From contig MPNW01000616.1 of assembly GCA_011800805.1 (NCBI GenBank), forward strand, positions 68,367 to 108,434: a stretch of DNA of 40,068 bases, written 5' to 3'. A program made the position numbers and the translations under genes. Position 1 is the stretch's first letter. Each line of letters opens with the position of its first letter. The stretch is from Hirudo medicinalis (taxonomy: Eukaryota; Annelida; Clitellata; Hirudinida; Hirudinidae). The notes under the pieces were generated by a model that was not told where the DNA came from, made no database searches, and saw only the letters and a list, made by a program, of their open reading frames with translations. Shown one piece after another: positions 1 to 9,629 of this stretch.

Positions 1-646
1 GGACAATTTGTCGCTTGGTCAAACTTCCAAATAATGTTCCCCAGTGATTATTAACTCCAAACATGATTGATATCAACCTGATTGATTGTGTGAGACGATA
101 TGCATACAGTCTACCTGCGCATGGAGATGGTCCTATCAATTTGTGCAAGGTGGGCCAGTAATTCAGTCCCAAATGAACTTGTTGGTATAATTCAGGTGGA
201 ATGAAATAGTACGAATCATGGCCCATGTCGTGATTGAAAGCAATATCTCCACCTATAGGACGAAGCTTGTCTATGCAAAGACCCACATATCGAACTACTT
301 TTCTAAAGGATTCACTCATCTCATTTGTAATTGCAAAGCAGTCTTCATTTTTTGGAATGCCAAGAACTGCTCTCACAAATGTTGTGAGACGTTCCATCCG
401 TTGCTTGTAATCCTCGTCTGAAAAGTCTTCTTCATACTTCAGAGGAGGTAAGATGTACCTCACAAGGAACTGAATAATTTCAGTGCTTAAGTCCTCTAAC
501 ATTCCTTTGAAACTGATCATAAATTCAACCAGTGTCCTTATTGATTCGTAGTCCTCGTTTTGTTCCATTTGCTTTTTGGCGTTTTGTAAAGCTGTCTGCC
601 CTCTTTCATAGCACGGGAAATTTCCCGCTGAGTTAATGATTTCCAT
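1..646 (-). CDS. Unrecognised conserved-looking protein, N-terminal part (cut by left edge)
   Basis: The minus strand is open for about 215 codons from an ATG at 646-644 to the window edge, with no stop; the frame stays open upstream to about 740, where a TAA lies. It cannot be told whether translation starts at this ATG or whether an upstream exon joins at a possible acceptor near 677. The product looks like a real globular protein: a charged Gln/Glu/Lys stretch near residues 20-36, then hydrophobic helices, and a later part rich in Tyr, Trp and His with the strings DMGHDSYYFIPPELY and LNYWPTLHKLIGPSP. No signal peptide or obvious membrane span is seen. I do not recognise the family. The high aromatic content and lack of stops argue against chance; the function is unknown. 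Confidence 0.6.
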   Translation of the reverse strand, partial: MEIINSAGNFPCYERGQTALQNAKKQMEQNEDYESIRTLVEFMISFKGMLEDLSTEIIQFLVRYILPPLKYEEDFSDEDYKQRMERLTTFVRAVLGIPKNEDCFAITNEMSESFRKVVRYVGLCIDKLRPIGGDIAFNHDMGHDSYYFIPPELYQQVHLGLNYWPTLHKLIGPSPCAGRLYAYRLTQSIRLISIMFGVNNHWGTLFGSLTKRQIV

Positions 647-719
647 GCTTTTCTTAGATTTTAATAGTTTTTCAGCTAAATTTATGCTAAGGTATGTTGT
701 TGACAAAGCATTAACAGCA

Positions 720-1131
720 GTAGGTTGAAAATTTTATGTATGTTTTCAGTCCATATGACAATGTTTCGAGGTACGAATGAAAGATCTGTAATGTTATAAT
801 TTAAATTTATTAACTATTTATACTGTTAATTTGAATTTTAAAAGTTTGTTGTTAATTTTTCAAAACAATATTTAAACAGTCAATTGTTTAAATTTTTATT
901 TCTGCTAAGAGATTTGTTTTTAAATAAAATGAGTAATAAATTTTAAATTTGCTTAAATTTATTAATTGACATTTTTGTCATTAAAGTTTCGTGCTTTTTA
1001 GATCCTAATTTCATTTGTTAATTTACGTTTTATAAATTATTATTGAATTGTTCTCTCAATAAAAAAATATTATAATTTTTGCAGTTTAATAGATTAATAT
1101 TTTATAAGTCATAATTGGTCTTAATTTCGAA
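720..1131. other. AT-rich spacer, no gene seen
   Basis: Very AT-rich sequence with short ORFs only. It probably holds the 5' flank of the minus-strand gene at 1-646 and the 3' flank of the possible exon ending at 1132. No motif stands out. Confidence 0.5.
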
Positions 1132-1237
1132 TTAGTCCCAATCATCTTCTACATCAATCCAGAGTTCACTTTTCTCCTCAGATTTGGTATCGGGATTTAG
1201 TGGCGGTAGGTTATTTTCTTTTGAAGCAGACGCCAAA
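1132..1237 (-). CDS. Possible last coding exon of an unidentified minus-strand gene
   Basis: On the minus strand a good acceptor (CTCTTTAG, AG at 1239-1238) is followed by one leftover base and 34 codons ending in TAA at 1134-1132. The peptide is acidic and ends LWIDVEDDWD. Such acidic, Trp-containing tails are common as protein-binding C termini, but the family is not recognised. No matching upstream exon was found in the next 2 kb. A plus-strand ORF starts at 1246, immediately beside it, so the two readings compete for the same region. It may be a chance exon. Confidence 0.3.
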
Positions 1238-1245
1238 CTAAAGAG

Positions 1246-1446
1246 ATGCCTGCCGTAAACGATGATCAAAATACAATAGTTTCGAACATTTTAAATATTG
1301 AGCCTTGGATGGTGGACGAGCAGGAGCTCTTCATGGAGAAATTCGACATGGAGGCAGTGAAGAAGAAAAAACACTTGGATGTTCTCAAAGAACAAAAGAA
1401 AAGTGTGAGGCGCCACAAGTCCGCCACAAGATTTGACACCTGCTAA
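1246..1446 (+). CDS. Unidentified charged ORF, possibly frameshifted
   Basis: A 66-codon ORF with an acidic start (residues 20-35) and a Lys/Arg-rich end. Just after its TGC-TAA end, an overlapping frame continues with a similar Lys/Glu-rich composition (LTPAKKEIRKKRIYFEEEF) to a stop near 1524. This looks like one coding tract broken by a frameshift, or two exons whose splice sites I could not place. It has no recognised domain. Composition is more protein-like than the surrounding AT-rich DNA, but support is weak. Confidence 0.3.
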   Translation: MPAVNDDQNTIVSNILNIEPWMVDEQELFMEKFDMEAVKKKKHLDVLKEQKKSVRRHKSATRFDTC

Positions 1447-1719
1447 AAAGGAGATCAGAAAGAAGAGAATTTATTTTGAAGAAGAATTTGTTCAGTTTAA
1501 CTCAAGAAATTGTAGAGACACGTGATGCAAGAGACAAGATATATCGAAATGTTTCCAGTAATGTTTGACTTGTAACAACAGTTCTTTTGCTTCCACTTCT
1601 CATTTAGTTCAATTCTCCATTTCACTGGTTGAAACTAAGCTTTTCCATCTGGTTGGAACTAAAACTGAAACAAACTGGAGTGACAGAACCATTTTCCAAT
1701 CAATGCCCAGCACTTCACG

Positions 1720-2054
1720 CAAGGTCTTCAACTGTTCCAGTAAAAGACAACCATAGAATCAGCATCAAGTCCAAGTGGCAAGAGGATGTCAGAGCAGATG
1801 AAACATTCCAGCTTCTGATTTTGTCTCTGGTTCAACTCCATCTTCTCTCCACTGTTTCCAATGATTCAGTGGATAAAGTGAGTACCAATGTTGAAGATGC
1901 AAGGTCTTCAGGTCTTCAACTATTCCAGTAAAAGACATCCACTGAATCAGCATCAAGTCCAAGTGGCAAGAGGATGTCAGAGCAGATGAAACATTCCAGC
2001 TTGTCTCAGGTTCAACTCCATCTTCTCTCCATTGTTTCCAATGAATCAGTGATT
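1720..2054 (+). repeat. Direct tandem duplication, about 188-bp period
   Basis: The segment 1720-1873 is repeated at about 1910-2054 with few differences. Shared landmarks are GGTCTTCAACT, TCCAGTAAAAGACA, AAGTCCAAGTGGCAAGAGG and TTCAACTCCATCTTCTCTCC. In the frame of the ORF at 1974-2270 the first copy meets a stop shortly after the shared Ser/Lys stretch, while the second stays open. This suggests a partial gene duplication with one decayed copy. Confidence 0.8.
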
Positions 2055-2270
2055 CCCAGGATATCCCAGGATAAAGTGATTCCTAGTGTAGAAGAGCTCA
2101 AGCTCCTACTTGCAAGTGATTTAAAGCGAACACTTTGGAAATCAACTGATACACAGGCAAAGATGTCAAAGATGGAAATTCTATTAAATTTTGAAATGCC
2201 TTTCCTGACTGCTGATGCTAGGACAAAGCTGATCTCATGGTATGCACACTTGGAACCCACAAGCCACTGA
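1974..2270 (+). CDS. Unidentified ORF beginning in the second repeat copy
   Basis: A 98-codon frame that begins inside the second copy of the 188-bp duplication and runs into unique sequence. The unique half reads as a plausible helical, Leu/Lys-rich protein (VEELKLLLASDLKRTLW) with Trp and Tyr near the end. No domain is recognised. It might be the last exon of the same plus-strand gene as the ORF at 1246, but no splice path was established. Confidence 0.25.
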   Translation: MSEQMKHSSLSQVQLHLLSIVSNESVIPRISQDKVIPSVEELKLLLASDLKRTLWKSTDTQAKMSKMEILLNFEMPFLTADARTKLISWYAHLEPTSH

Positions 2271-2695
2271 TAAAGTACTTTTAAATCTTGACTGATGTGT
2301 GCGTGGAGTGTCTGAGGCGACACAAAAAAGTCTGATGAGATGATGGTTGCTTAATGAACACCCTTAGATGTGAAATTATTTCAATTATTTTCCTCGTTAA
2401 TCATGTCAAGTTTTTCCTTAGCCATAACTTGATTTTGCATATTTCTTGCTGTGTCTCAAAATGAAATCATTCAAAAAACTTAGTACTTTGTGTTAGGAAT
2501 TTGAAGTTGAGCTAACTTATTCTGCACAAGCCGAACCAATTTGAGCTGCCATTCTTGCAAATTCTATAACTGTGGAGTTAAAATTATTGCTTGGAGAAGT
2601 GAATTCTAACTTCATTGTTTCCACTCCCCATTGTTGATTGAAGAAGTGATACAATAGCCATCCATGTTGAGCATGAGAGGACTTTTACTTATCAC
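2271..2695. other. Non-coding spacer
   Basis: AT-rich, many stops in all frames. Nothing was recognised on either strand. Confidence 0.5.
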
Positions 2696-2936
2696 TGTCA
2701 CATATAACATACAGTTTAATAAGCATAATAAGTGAGTATTGGAGATAGTGAGGCCGAGTGAGGGAATTGATTAGGTTTTGTGAAAGCTGGTAGCCTGAGT
2801 AGTATAAATAGGGCTTCATCTCATGCTGACTGTATTGTCGTCTGGTTTTTCGTCTATGGTGGGATTTTAAATAATAAACTTCAGTAAGCTCTTGTTTTAA
2901 AATAGAGTCTCGGACGGATCTGATCAAATACTGACA
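2696..2936 (+). mobile_element. LTR-like segment, possibly acting as promoter
   Basis: This 241-bp stretch begins TGTCA and ends TGACA, a TG...CA inverted end typical of retroviral-type LTRs. It contains a TATA box (TATAAATA, 2803-2810) and 63 bp later an AATAAA (2873-2878), the usual order inside an LTR. The next bases are TGG, as a tRNA primer-binding site would start. Against this: no target-site duplication, no second LTR and no gag/pol frame is visible. The ATG of the MyTH4-FERM gene overlaps its last base, so it may simply be that gene's TATA promoter. Confidence 0.35.
2803..2810 (+). promoter_or_regulatory. TATA box
   Basis: TATAAATA followed by GGG, 126 bp before the ATG at 2936. It is the best core-promoter match ahead of the MyTH4-FERM gene. 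Confidence 0.5.
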
Positions 2937-5900
2937 TGGATTCATTTAGTGGAAGTTCGTCTCTTTCTGAGCCCCCGATCGCTGGAAGTAGCTTGGCGGC
3001 AGTTTTAGCTGTGCAGCTAGCTGATTATGGATATACGAATTTGGAAAAGAGGTATTTTAGCGAGGGTGGAAAGAGCGGTTCTCTGCCGCTTTTGGCTGGA
3101 TTGCCCCAAAGTTCTCTTGGCGTGAGTTTTGATCAAAAAGGCATCGAATTTGTTAGTCAGCTACATAGATAATTTCTATGGAATATTTATTTGGCAGTAT
3201 TATTATTTTCTTAAATAATAACAATAATAATAATAAAATTAATACCAATAATATAAAGTTTAGTTACGATGACGTGGCGCAGTTATAATAACGATAATGA
3301 AATGACAGCATGCTGCTATTATTAACATTAATTTGTTACCCGTTGTAACAAGAAAATTGATCGCCAGAGAATTTTGGAAATTCGCCAATCATTAGTGAAC
3401 TACATAAGATCGACAAAAAGTGGCACTGTTTCTAGCCTTAGAAGCCTCTTATCGAAGACGGTAGGCACTTTTTCTACCTATGTCACCACTATGTCACTGC
3501 TGGTGTTAACCTGCACGATGTGTGTGATGCGTGATCAAATTAAATGCTTATTTGAATAAAAAAAAAAGACCATTCATTACATTAAAAAACGTTAAAGAAT
3601 CGTTAGGTTTTCATTAGATCTTCGTGTGACAACAGCCTCTTATTTAATGACAAATGACTCGTCGTAGCTGCGATTGAAAAACCACGACATCAACTCGATC
3701 TCGGATGACATGTTGAAAACCTCATACGACAAAATCAAACTGCCCACGGAAATACTGTTGGCCAACGAACCATTGAGGTAGCGTTGATTTGGGTTCAAAC
3801 TTGCTGTTCTACATTGGGGGGGATTTTTATGGGAATATAACCAGTGTTTCAGCTCCGGCCTCTGGACATGTGTTTTGAGTAGCTAGCTTAGTTTTGTTAG
3901 GTTACGTATTGAAAGTGTATTAGCCTGCACGATCTCACAAACACTCTGCCTAGAAGTTTTAAGCTACTGTACGTGTGGATTTGAATTCGGTACCCTTGGA
4001 CTGTTAATTCATGGAGATTTATATATGGCCATTGACGAACTGGAATACGCTCCGTTTCTTTGTACTTTATCTAAGAAATATTTTCTTAGAGATGAGATGT
4101 ACTGCCAGCTGATGAAAATGATTCACGATCACCGAGAAAGTTTAGAGGCCAATAGGGCGTGGCAAGTCATGCAAGCCCTCATTACCATGGCGCTACCATC
4201 GACAAAAGTTTGTACCTTTCAATTCACTTATCCATCCATCCTGTTCGATCACACATTTCGTCACCTAAGATTAAGTCACGAACGAACTGTAGACGTAGGT
4301 GTTTGTTTATGCTGTGAATATTAATCTGATGGAGTTTCCATTCTAAGCTATTTATAGTTTCGTGGTTAGTTAAGCATGACGACTCAACAGACACGCGCGC
4401 CATCTTTGAGAGTTTGCCACGCAACGAGTGATTATTTTTTCAAAAACATTTAAATATTAATGATTTAACAGTTACAGTAATTTTAGCAATATTAATAACA
4501 TTATTAACAATATTAATATTAATAACATTGATCGACACATTCGATATGCTATGACCTCTTGAAAGTTGAATCACTGTTTTGCGACACATCTAGGTCGTCC
4601 TAGGATATATTTTTTAGGTGAACGTCAACCCGTAATAAATACATAATAAATAATAAATGAGTACTCGTAATAAATAAATCGATCAGTTGCTGCAAAAAGA
4701 TTAAACCAAGTTATAGCGGACGTGCTGGTCTTGTTTATGAACATAGCTGCAACAAACTACGATTCAAATAAAATTGGACTCGTTTACTAACACTATGATA
4801 AAAAAAAATATTAATCTACTATAAATTATATGTCATAAAATATATATTAAATATAAAATCTTAAATGCATGTGATAATATATTTACTCTATCGATTGCAA
4901 TGATCGGTCAGTCGCTAGATGTCTCTGCGGATGTTACGATAAGAAGCATTAAGTTGAAGATGCTAATTCAAGGTAAAATAAAATACCAATAATCTAACGC
5001 GAACAAATAATTAATTATTGATCAATTGTTTGGTATTGATCATCAAAAGAACTTCTGCCAAAAATGATAAATGTCGATTGTAGCTGCTCTTATATTTGGC
5101 CAAGTTCATTGACGAGTACAAGCCTGATGATGACGATGTACGCCGCTGCCTTGTACGGACGATTAAAAATGGACAGCGATATCAACCGATTTCCTATCTG
5201 GAATTTTTAGTTAGTTAGTCGTTAATTTAAAATTTGTTTTAAAAAAAATATTAAGTTTAATAAAATAAATTTTTTTTTTATATTGAATTTAATTTATATC
5301 TACTTTGTACTCTGCTATAATGTATGATGATTAAAATTACGTGAGCATTTTTAATCGTGAAACCTGAATTTCTTAATTAATGTTTGTTAATTAGAAAAGT
5401 GCTATAAAAAAAAAACAAATGAATTTAGATGAAATTTTGAACGCATATTTAAATCACAAATTCCTCTGCAGTCGTTAGAGCAATACTCCTCCATTGAGAT
5501 ACCGATAAGGTTGATGAACGGGACCCTCAATTTCATAAAAGTTGATTCTTCTACTACCTCGGGTGAAGTCATTGATCAGATAGGAAACAAAGTCAAACTC
5601 AGAGATTACTTTGGCTTTTCATTGCTTACCTCTCTCGATGATAAGGTTATTTTCGAGCAATTCTTTTTAATTTAAGGACACGATTTTTTTGTGATTTTTT
5701 TTCATTTCAGAAAATATGCGTAAATTAAATTAGCCGTTTTTATTTCAGATAACTACGCTTGGAAATTACGATAAGATTTTTGACTCGATAACCCGATGCG
5801 AACTTATTTCTCGAGAACAGAACACACCCTCATTGTACATTAGACAACCAAGAGTAGCAGATGTCGATGGCAGCGTCCGGTTAATAAACCGCATTCAAAA

Positions 5901-7661
5901 TGGATGTGATACGGCATCTGACAGTAATGATGCTTCCAGTATTAGTATCAAGAAGGGGACTGCCTCCTCTTCTAGAAAATTCGACCTTTACCAGGTTCCG
6001 TGGAAATTTTGGATTCGTAAGGAAGTGTTTTCTCCCTGGGACGACGAACTTTTACGGGATAGAGTTGCGATTGATCTGTGCTATGCCCAGATATGTAGGG
6101 GGCACATGACTGGAGAATATGGTCATGTTGATGTGAGTGCTTGGTTAAACTAATTAACAGCGCGGTTTGTTTAAAGTTAAATTAATTTCATTTAATATAA
6201 TTAATGAGTTGAATTAACGTCTCGGCAATTAATTGCATAATTAATGAGTTGCATGCTTTATACTCATTATGCGACGGCTATTAGCTAATAAATGCCATGA
6301 ACAATTTTTAAGCTGTGAATTTTAACTGCATTTTGATAAATAACCACAAGTTGCGACATCATTTATCCCCGCAGGGCCATGCCGTCAGTACTTTCGTTGC
6401 TAAAAGATATTTTGTAGATCACGGCAGTGACATCGATGAAACCAAGCTCAGACCGTTGCTCAAGTCACTTGTGCCAAAGTTTTGGTTAGGAAGGAAAGAA
6501 GCAGATTTGAATACGTGGATGGTTGATATAATTCGAAAGCACGGTGATGTTGTTCGCGCTGGTTTTGATTCGGAAGCTGTCAAGTCTGAGTTGATTCTGA
6601 CGGCCAAGAAACAGTGGTGCAGTGCATTCACGAAGTGAGTCGAATTGTGACTGAATTGTGTAACCATTTTGTTAAGTTTCTTCTTAGTTGTTGTAATTCA
6701 GATTTTAGTAATTTACTTTATTTTTTAAGTGGAAAGTAACGTAATATCGAAGTAAGTGTTATTATATGTCGTTTAGAGTCTTCAGAGGAAGACACGTAGA
6801 GACTGGTTCTCTGGCTTTGTTTGGCGTCAACTCAGAAGGTGTTAAAATTACTTCAGTTACAGGGGAACAAACCTTAATGTTCCTCAAATTCCACGAAATC
6901 CAATCAATGAAGAGGTAACTTAAGCACATCGTTAACTTGTAGATCATTACTTGCATGTCATTATTTCCAATAATGCATTTCCGTTAGGTTTGACGGCGAG
7001 CAAAATCCATTGGAGGCAAGAATTGGTGAAAACCCAAGCGTGTTGCAGAAACTCTTCATCAAATCGATAATTGGGAAAGATGTCACATTTGAGACCCACG
7101 ATGCCAAAGAAATCGAGCAGATGCTGCAATTCTTAATCGATGGACTTGAGGACAGATCTGAGTGGGCAGTGGTCAGACAAATGGAAGACGCTTGTCAAGG
7201 TAGGAGACTTATTTAAGACTGATTGTGGCTTGTCGTTCATGTCTTTGTGAAAGATAAGCCCTTACATTATGGATGGATGACAATTCTTCCCACAAGAGCC
7301 AAGTAATAAAATAATGTAAAAAGTCTGAAATGTGGCTTCGATTAATTGGGATGTATTATGAAAAGTGAAAGTGGTATTTTAACGTCCGTTTCTCTTTGCT
7401 CTCCTCGTATAGCGATAAATATGTCTACGATTATCTCCAGGCACTCCTGGTAACCATGGCAACCACCTATGCCGTCGTCCGGGTGACCTTCTGAGGCTGG
7501 CCGAACCTCTGCAAGGTGAAACACTGCTTTCGGATGTCAGGTTGTACAGGAACGTTGAGAGCGGTGACGTTGGTCATGCTCATCTGGACGATCTCTTCTT
7601 GATACCCACAATTGAGAGGCCCGATGATGAGTTCATAGTGGGTTGTTTGATTATGGATTGA
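2936..7661 (+). CDS. Myosin VII-type MyTH4-FERM-SH3 protein, apparently without a motor domain
   Basis: Exons, by splice sites and phase: 2936-3121 (least sure), 3368-3460 (start unsure), 3668-3777, 3901-4207, 5084-5209, 5472-5645, 5749-6132, 6375-6634, 6777-6914, 6988-7199, 7441-7661. They join in one frame of about 736 residues. MyTH4 spans about residues 35-274 (LRDEMYCQLMK, then FIDEYKPDDDDVRRC). FERM F1 starts about 275 (STTSGEVIDQ, LRDYFGFSLLTSLDDK), F2 about 410 (PWKFWIRKEVFSPW, KRYFVDHGSDI), F3 about 547-663. An SH3-like end (RRPGDLLRLAE) follows. In myosin VIIa this order continues into a second MyTH4-FERM; here a TGA stops the frame just where that would begin. F1 and F2 are separated by about 60 extra residues. 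By family, such tails bind cargo, membrane and cytoskeleton. Exons 3901-7661 are firm, the N terminus is not, and a motor outside the window is not excluded. Confidence 0.8.
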
Positions 7662-7866
7662 AATTAAAGATTATAAAGATATTCTACTTCAAACGAATTG
7701 AAATACCAACTATTGTTGATTCATTTAGAAGACATTGCCGGCATTGCCTGACTAATGCTAGAAGTGCCTTTAAAAGTTTGAATTGAGTTTTTACACGCAG
7801 AATTTCTTGAGAGGTCAAATGTGCAAAGGTGAAGAGGTCGATACCAGCTTGTAAAGAGAAGGTGAA

Positions 7867-7872
7867 AATAAA
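7867..7872 (+). terminator. Poly(A) signal of the MyTH4-FERM gene
   Basis: AATAAA 206 bases after the TGA. It supports a real transcript end here rather than a missed downstream exon. Confidence 0.5.
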
Positions 7873-8147
7873 TCTTTTGTAATTGTAAGCTTGTATACAT
7901 TTCTTCCTGTAATTTTCAGATATTTTCTAAAATCATGGCCTGCGTCAGAACTGGTCTTTAATCCAGTGCGTGCGTGACTTTGATTGTGTCTTCTCGGGGT
8001 GTGGCGGTCTAGAAATATTGTTTGTAAACAATTTAGCCCGGTAATATTAGTTGTATAGTCCTGAGAAATATTGTTTTTGCTAGTTGTTTTTCAAATGTCA
8101 AACGCTTCTTCTCGTAGAACAGGCTGGTGACGATAGTTGGCAGGATA

Positions 8148-8153
8148 TTTATT
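8148..8153 (-). terminator. Possible poly(A) signal of the PIM-like kinase gene
   Basis: AATAAA on the minus strand, about 450 bases after the kinase stop. It would give convergent 3' ends with the MyTH4-FERM gene. The stretch 8154-8598 would then be 3' UTR. Confidence 0.35.
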
Positions 8154-8598
8154 TTTTGCGATAAAATCAATTAGTATAATTTTTCATGCTCGGGCGAAAC
8201 AACCTCATGCAGTTGGTTCTCATTTAGTTCTACGAAAAAAATCCTTGCTTTCATTTCAGACATTCAACATTTTCAACAAAGAATGGTCCCAATAAAAATA
8301 TCGACCTAAAAAGGTATTCACCTCTGCTTGAATGAACAGGTGACCTACTCGTCTGAAAAGGCAGAGCCATGATTCTTAACGCACACATCCCTAGCGAGCA
8401 ATAAAATGCAATTAGCCATAAAAATAAACATTTAAAGTCCAAATACGACTGGGAGGAATTAAGAAAAACTGAGAAAATCGTGGAATTGAAGCTCGAACAA
8501 TTGCAGTGTTTTGGGGCAATTTGGCATCCAAGGCAATACTTGATGACCAAGGACCACTACTCGTATTGGCTCACTGCGCGACATTGATTGGCCTTCCT

Positions 8599-9463
8599 CT
8601 AGGATTGGTCTTCCTCTAGGACCTTCACTGGCAGTGGTTTGTGCTTGCGTTTCTCTAGTTCTGCCAGGTCAGGGGTTTCCATGTTTTCACCCTTGGTCCA
8701 AGGGTCATTCAGTACCTCCTCGATGGTGGGTCTCAGCGTTGGGTCTTTGCTCATGCACTTTGTTATGAGACTTTGCATAGCTGGAAATGTCAGTTGCAAT
8801 GGCTTTTAAGAGCTCGTGGATTTATTTGGTTTTCAGAAATAACTAGTATGTTGTTTAAGCTAAAAGTTGATTGGGAGCCGGGGTGCATGCTAGCATTACC
8901 AACTAGCTCGTATCAACTGAGCGAAACGCAATGCGGGTAAGATGATCCTCTTAGTCAGTCTTAGCCAGTCTTCTTCACAAGAATTAACTCACCAGGTGAG
9001 AAATGTGGAGGCATGACGTAGGTGACGTTGGATTTCCCATGTTCTAATCCCTTGAAGGGGCAGTCTCCAGTTGTCATGAGAACCAGCAAAATTCCCAAAC
9101 ACCAGCTGGTCAGCTGCATGCCATCGTATTTTCTACGTGCATAGATTAAAATTAGTTATGATGATGTTTCTAGTCGTTCAGCGTCATCATTTAACTCATC
9201 CATGAGTGATTACGAGATCCTGAAACTTGCCTATGGACAGCCCACTCAGGCGTGCAGTAGGAGTCCGTGCCATTGAAGTAAGTGTAGGGTTCGTTTTTGA
9301 CCCACTGGGCTCCTCCAAGGTCAAGCAACGTGGCCTGCCTGCTCTTGAGGTTGATGAGGATATTTTCGTCTTTGATGTCCATGTGATAAACACCATTGTC
9401 GTACATGCGCCTCAGGATTTCAACGACCTGTATATACGCGATGAATAGTGAGACGTTGTTGTA

Positions 9464-9502
<39 letters not shown>

Positions 9503-9594
9503 GATTAGGAACCTTGCTTTAACGTTAATTATTCTCGGTGAGTGGTGTTTATTAATGTTAGTTACTATTCTGATGATTCTGGGTTTTGAAAATN

Positions 9595-9629
<35 letters not shown>

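Noticed and set aside
4908..4971. Possible exon with a donor at 4972 in the MyTH4-FERM gene
   Set aside because: Joining 4207 directly to 5084 keeps phase and gives a better MyTH4 match, so no exon is needed here.
8410..8587. Plus-strand open frame with Trp and Tyr, considered as continuation of the myosin tail
   Set aside because: No acceptor, no similarity to MyTH4 or FERM, and it lies beyond the AATAAA at 7867.
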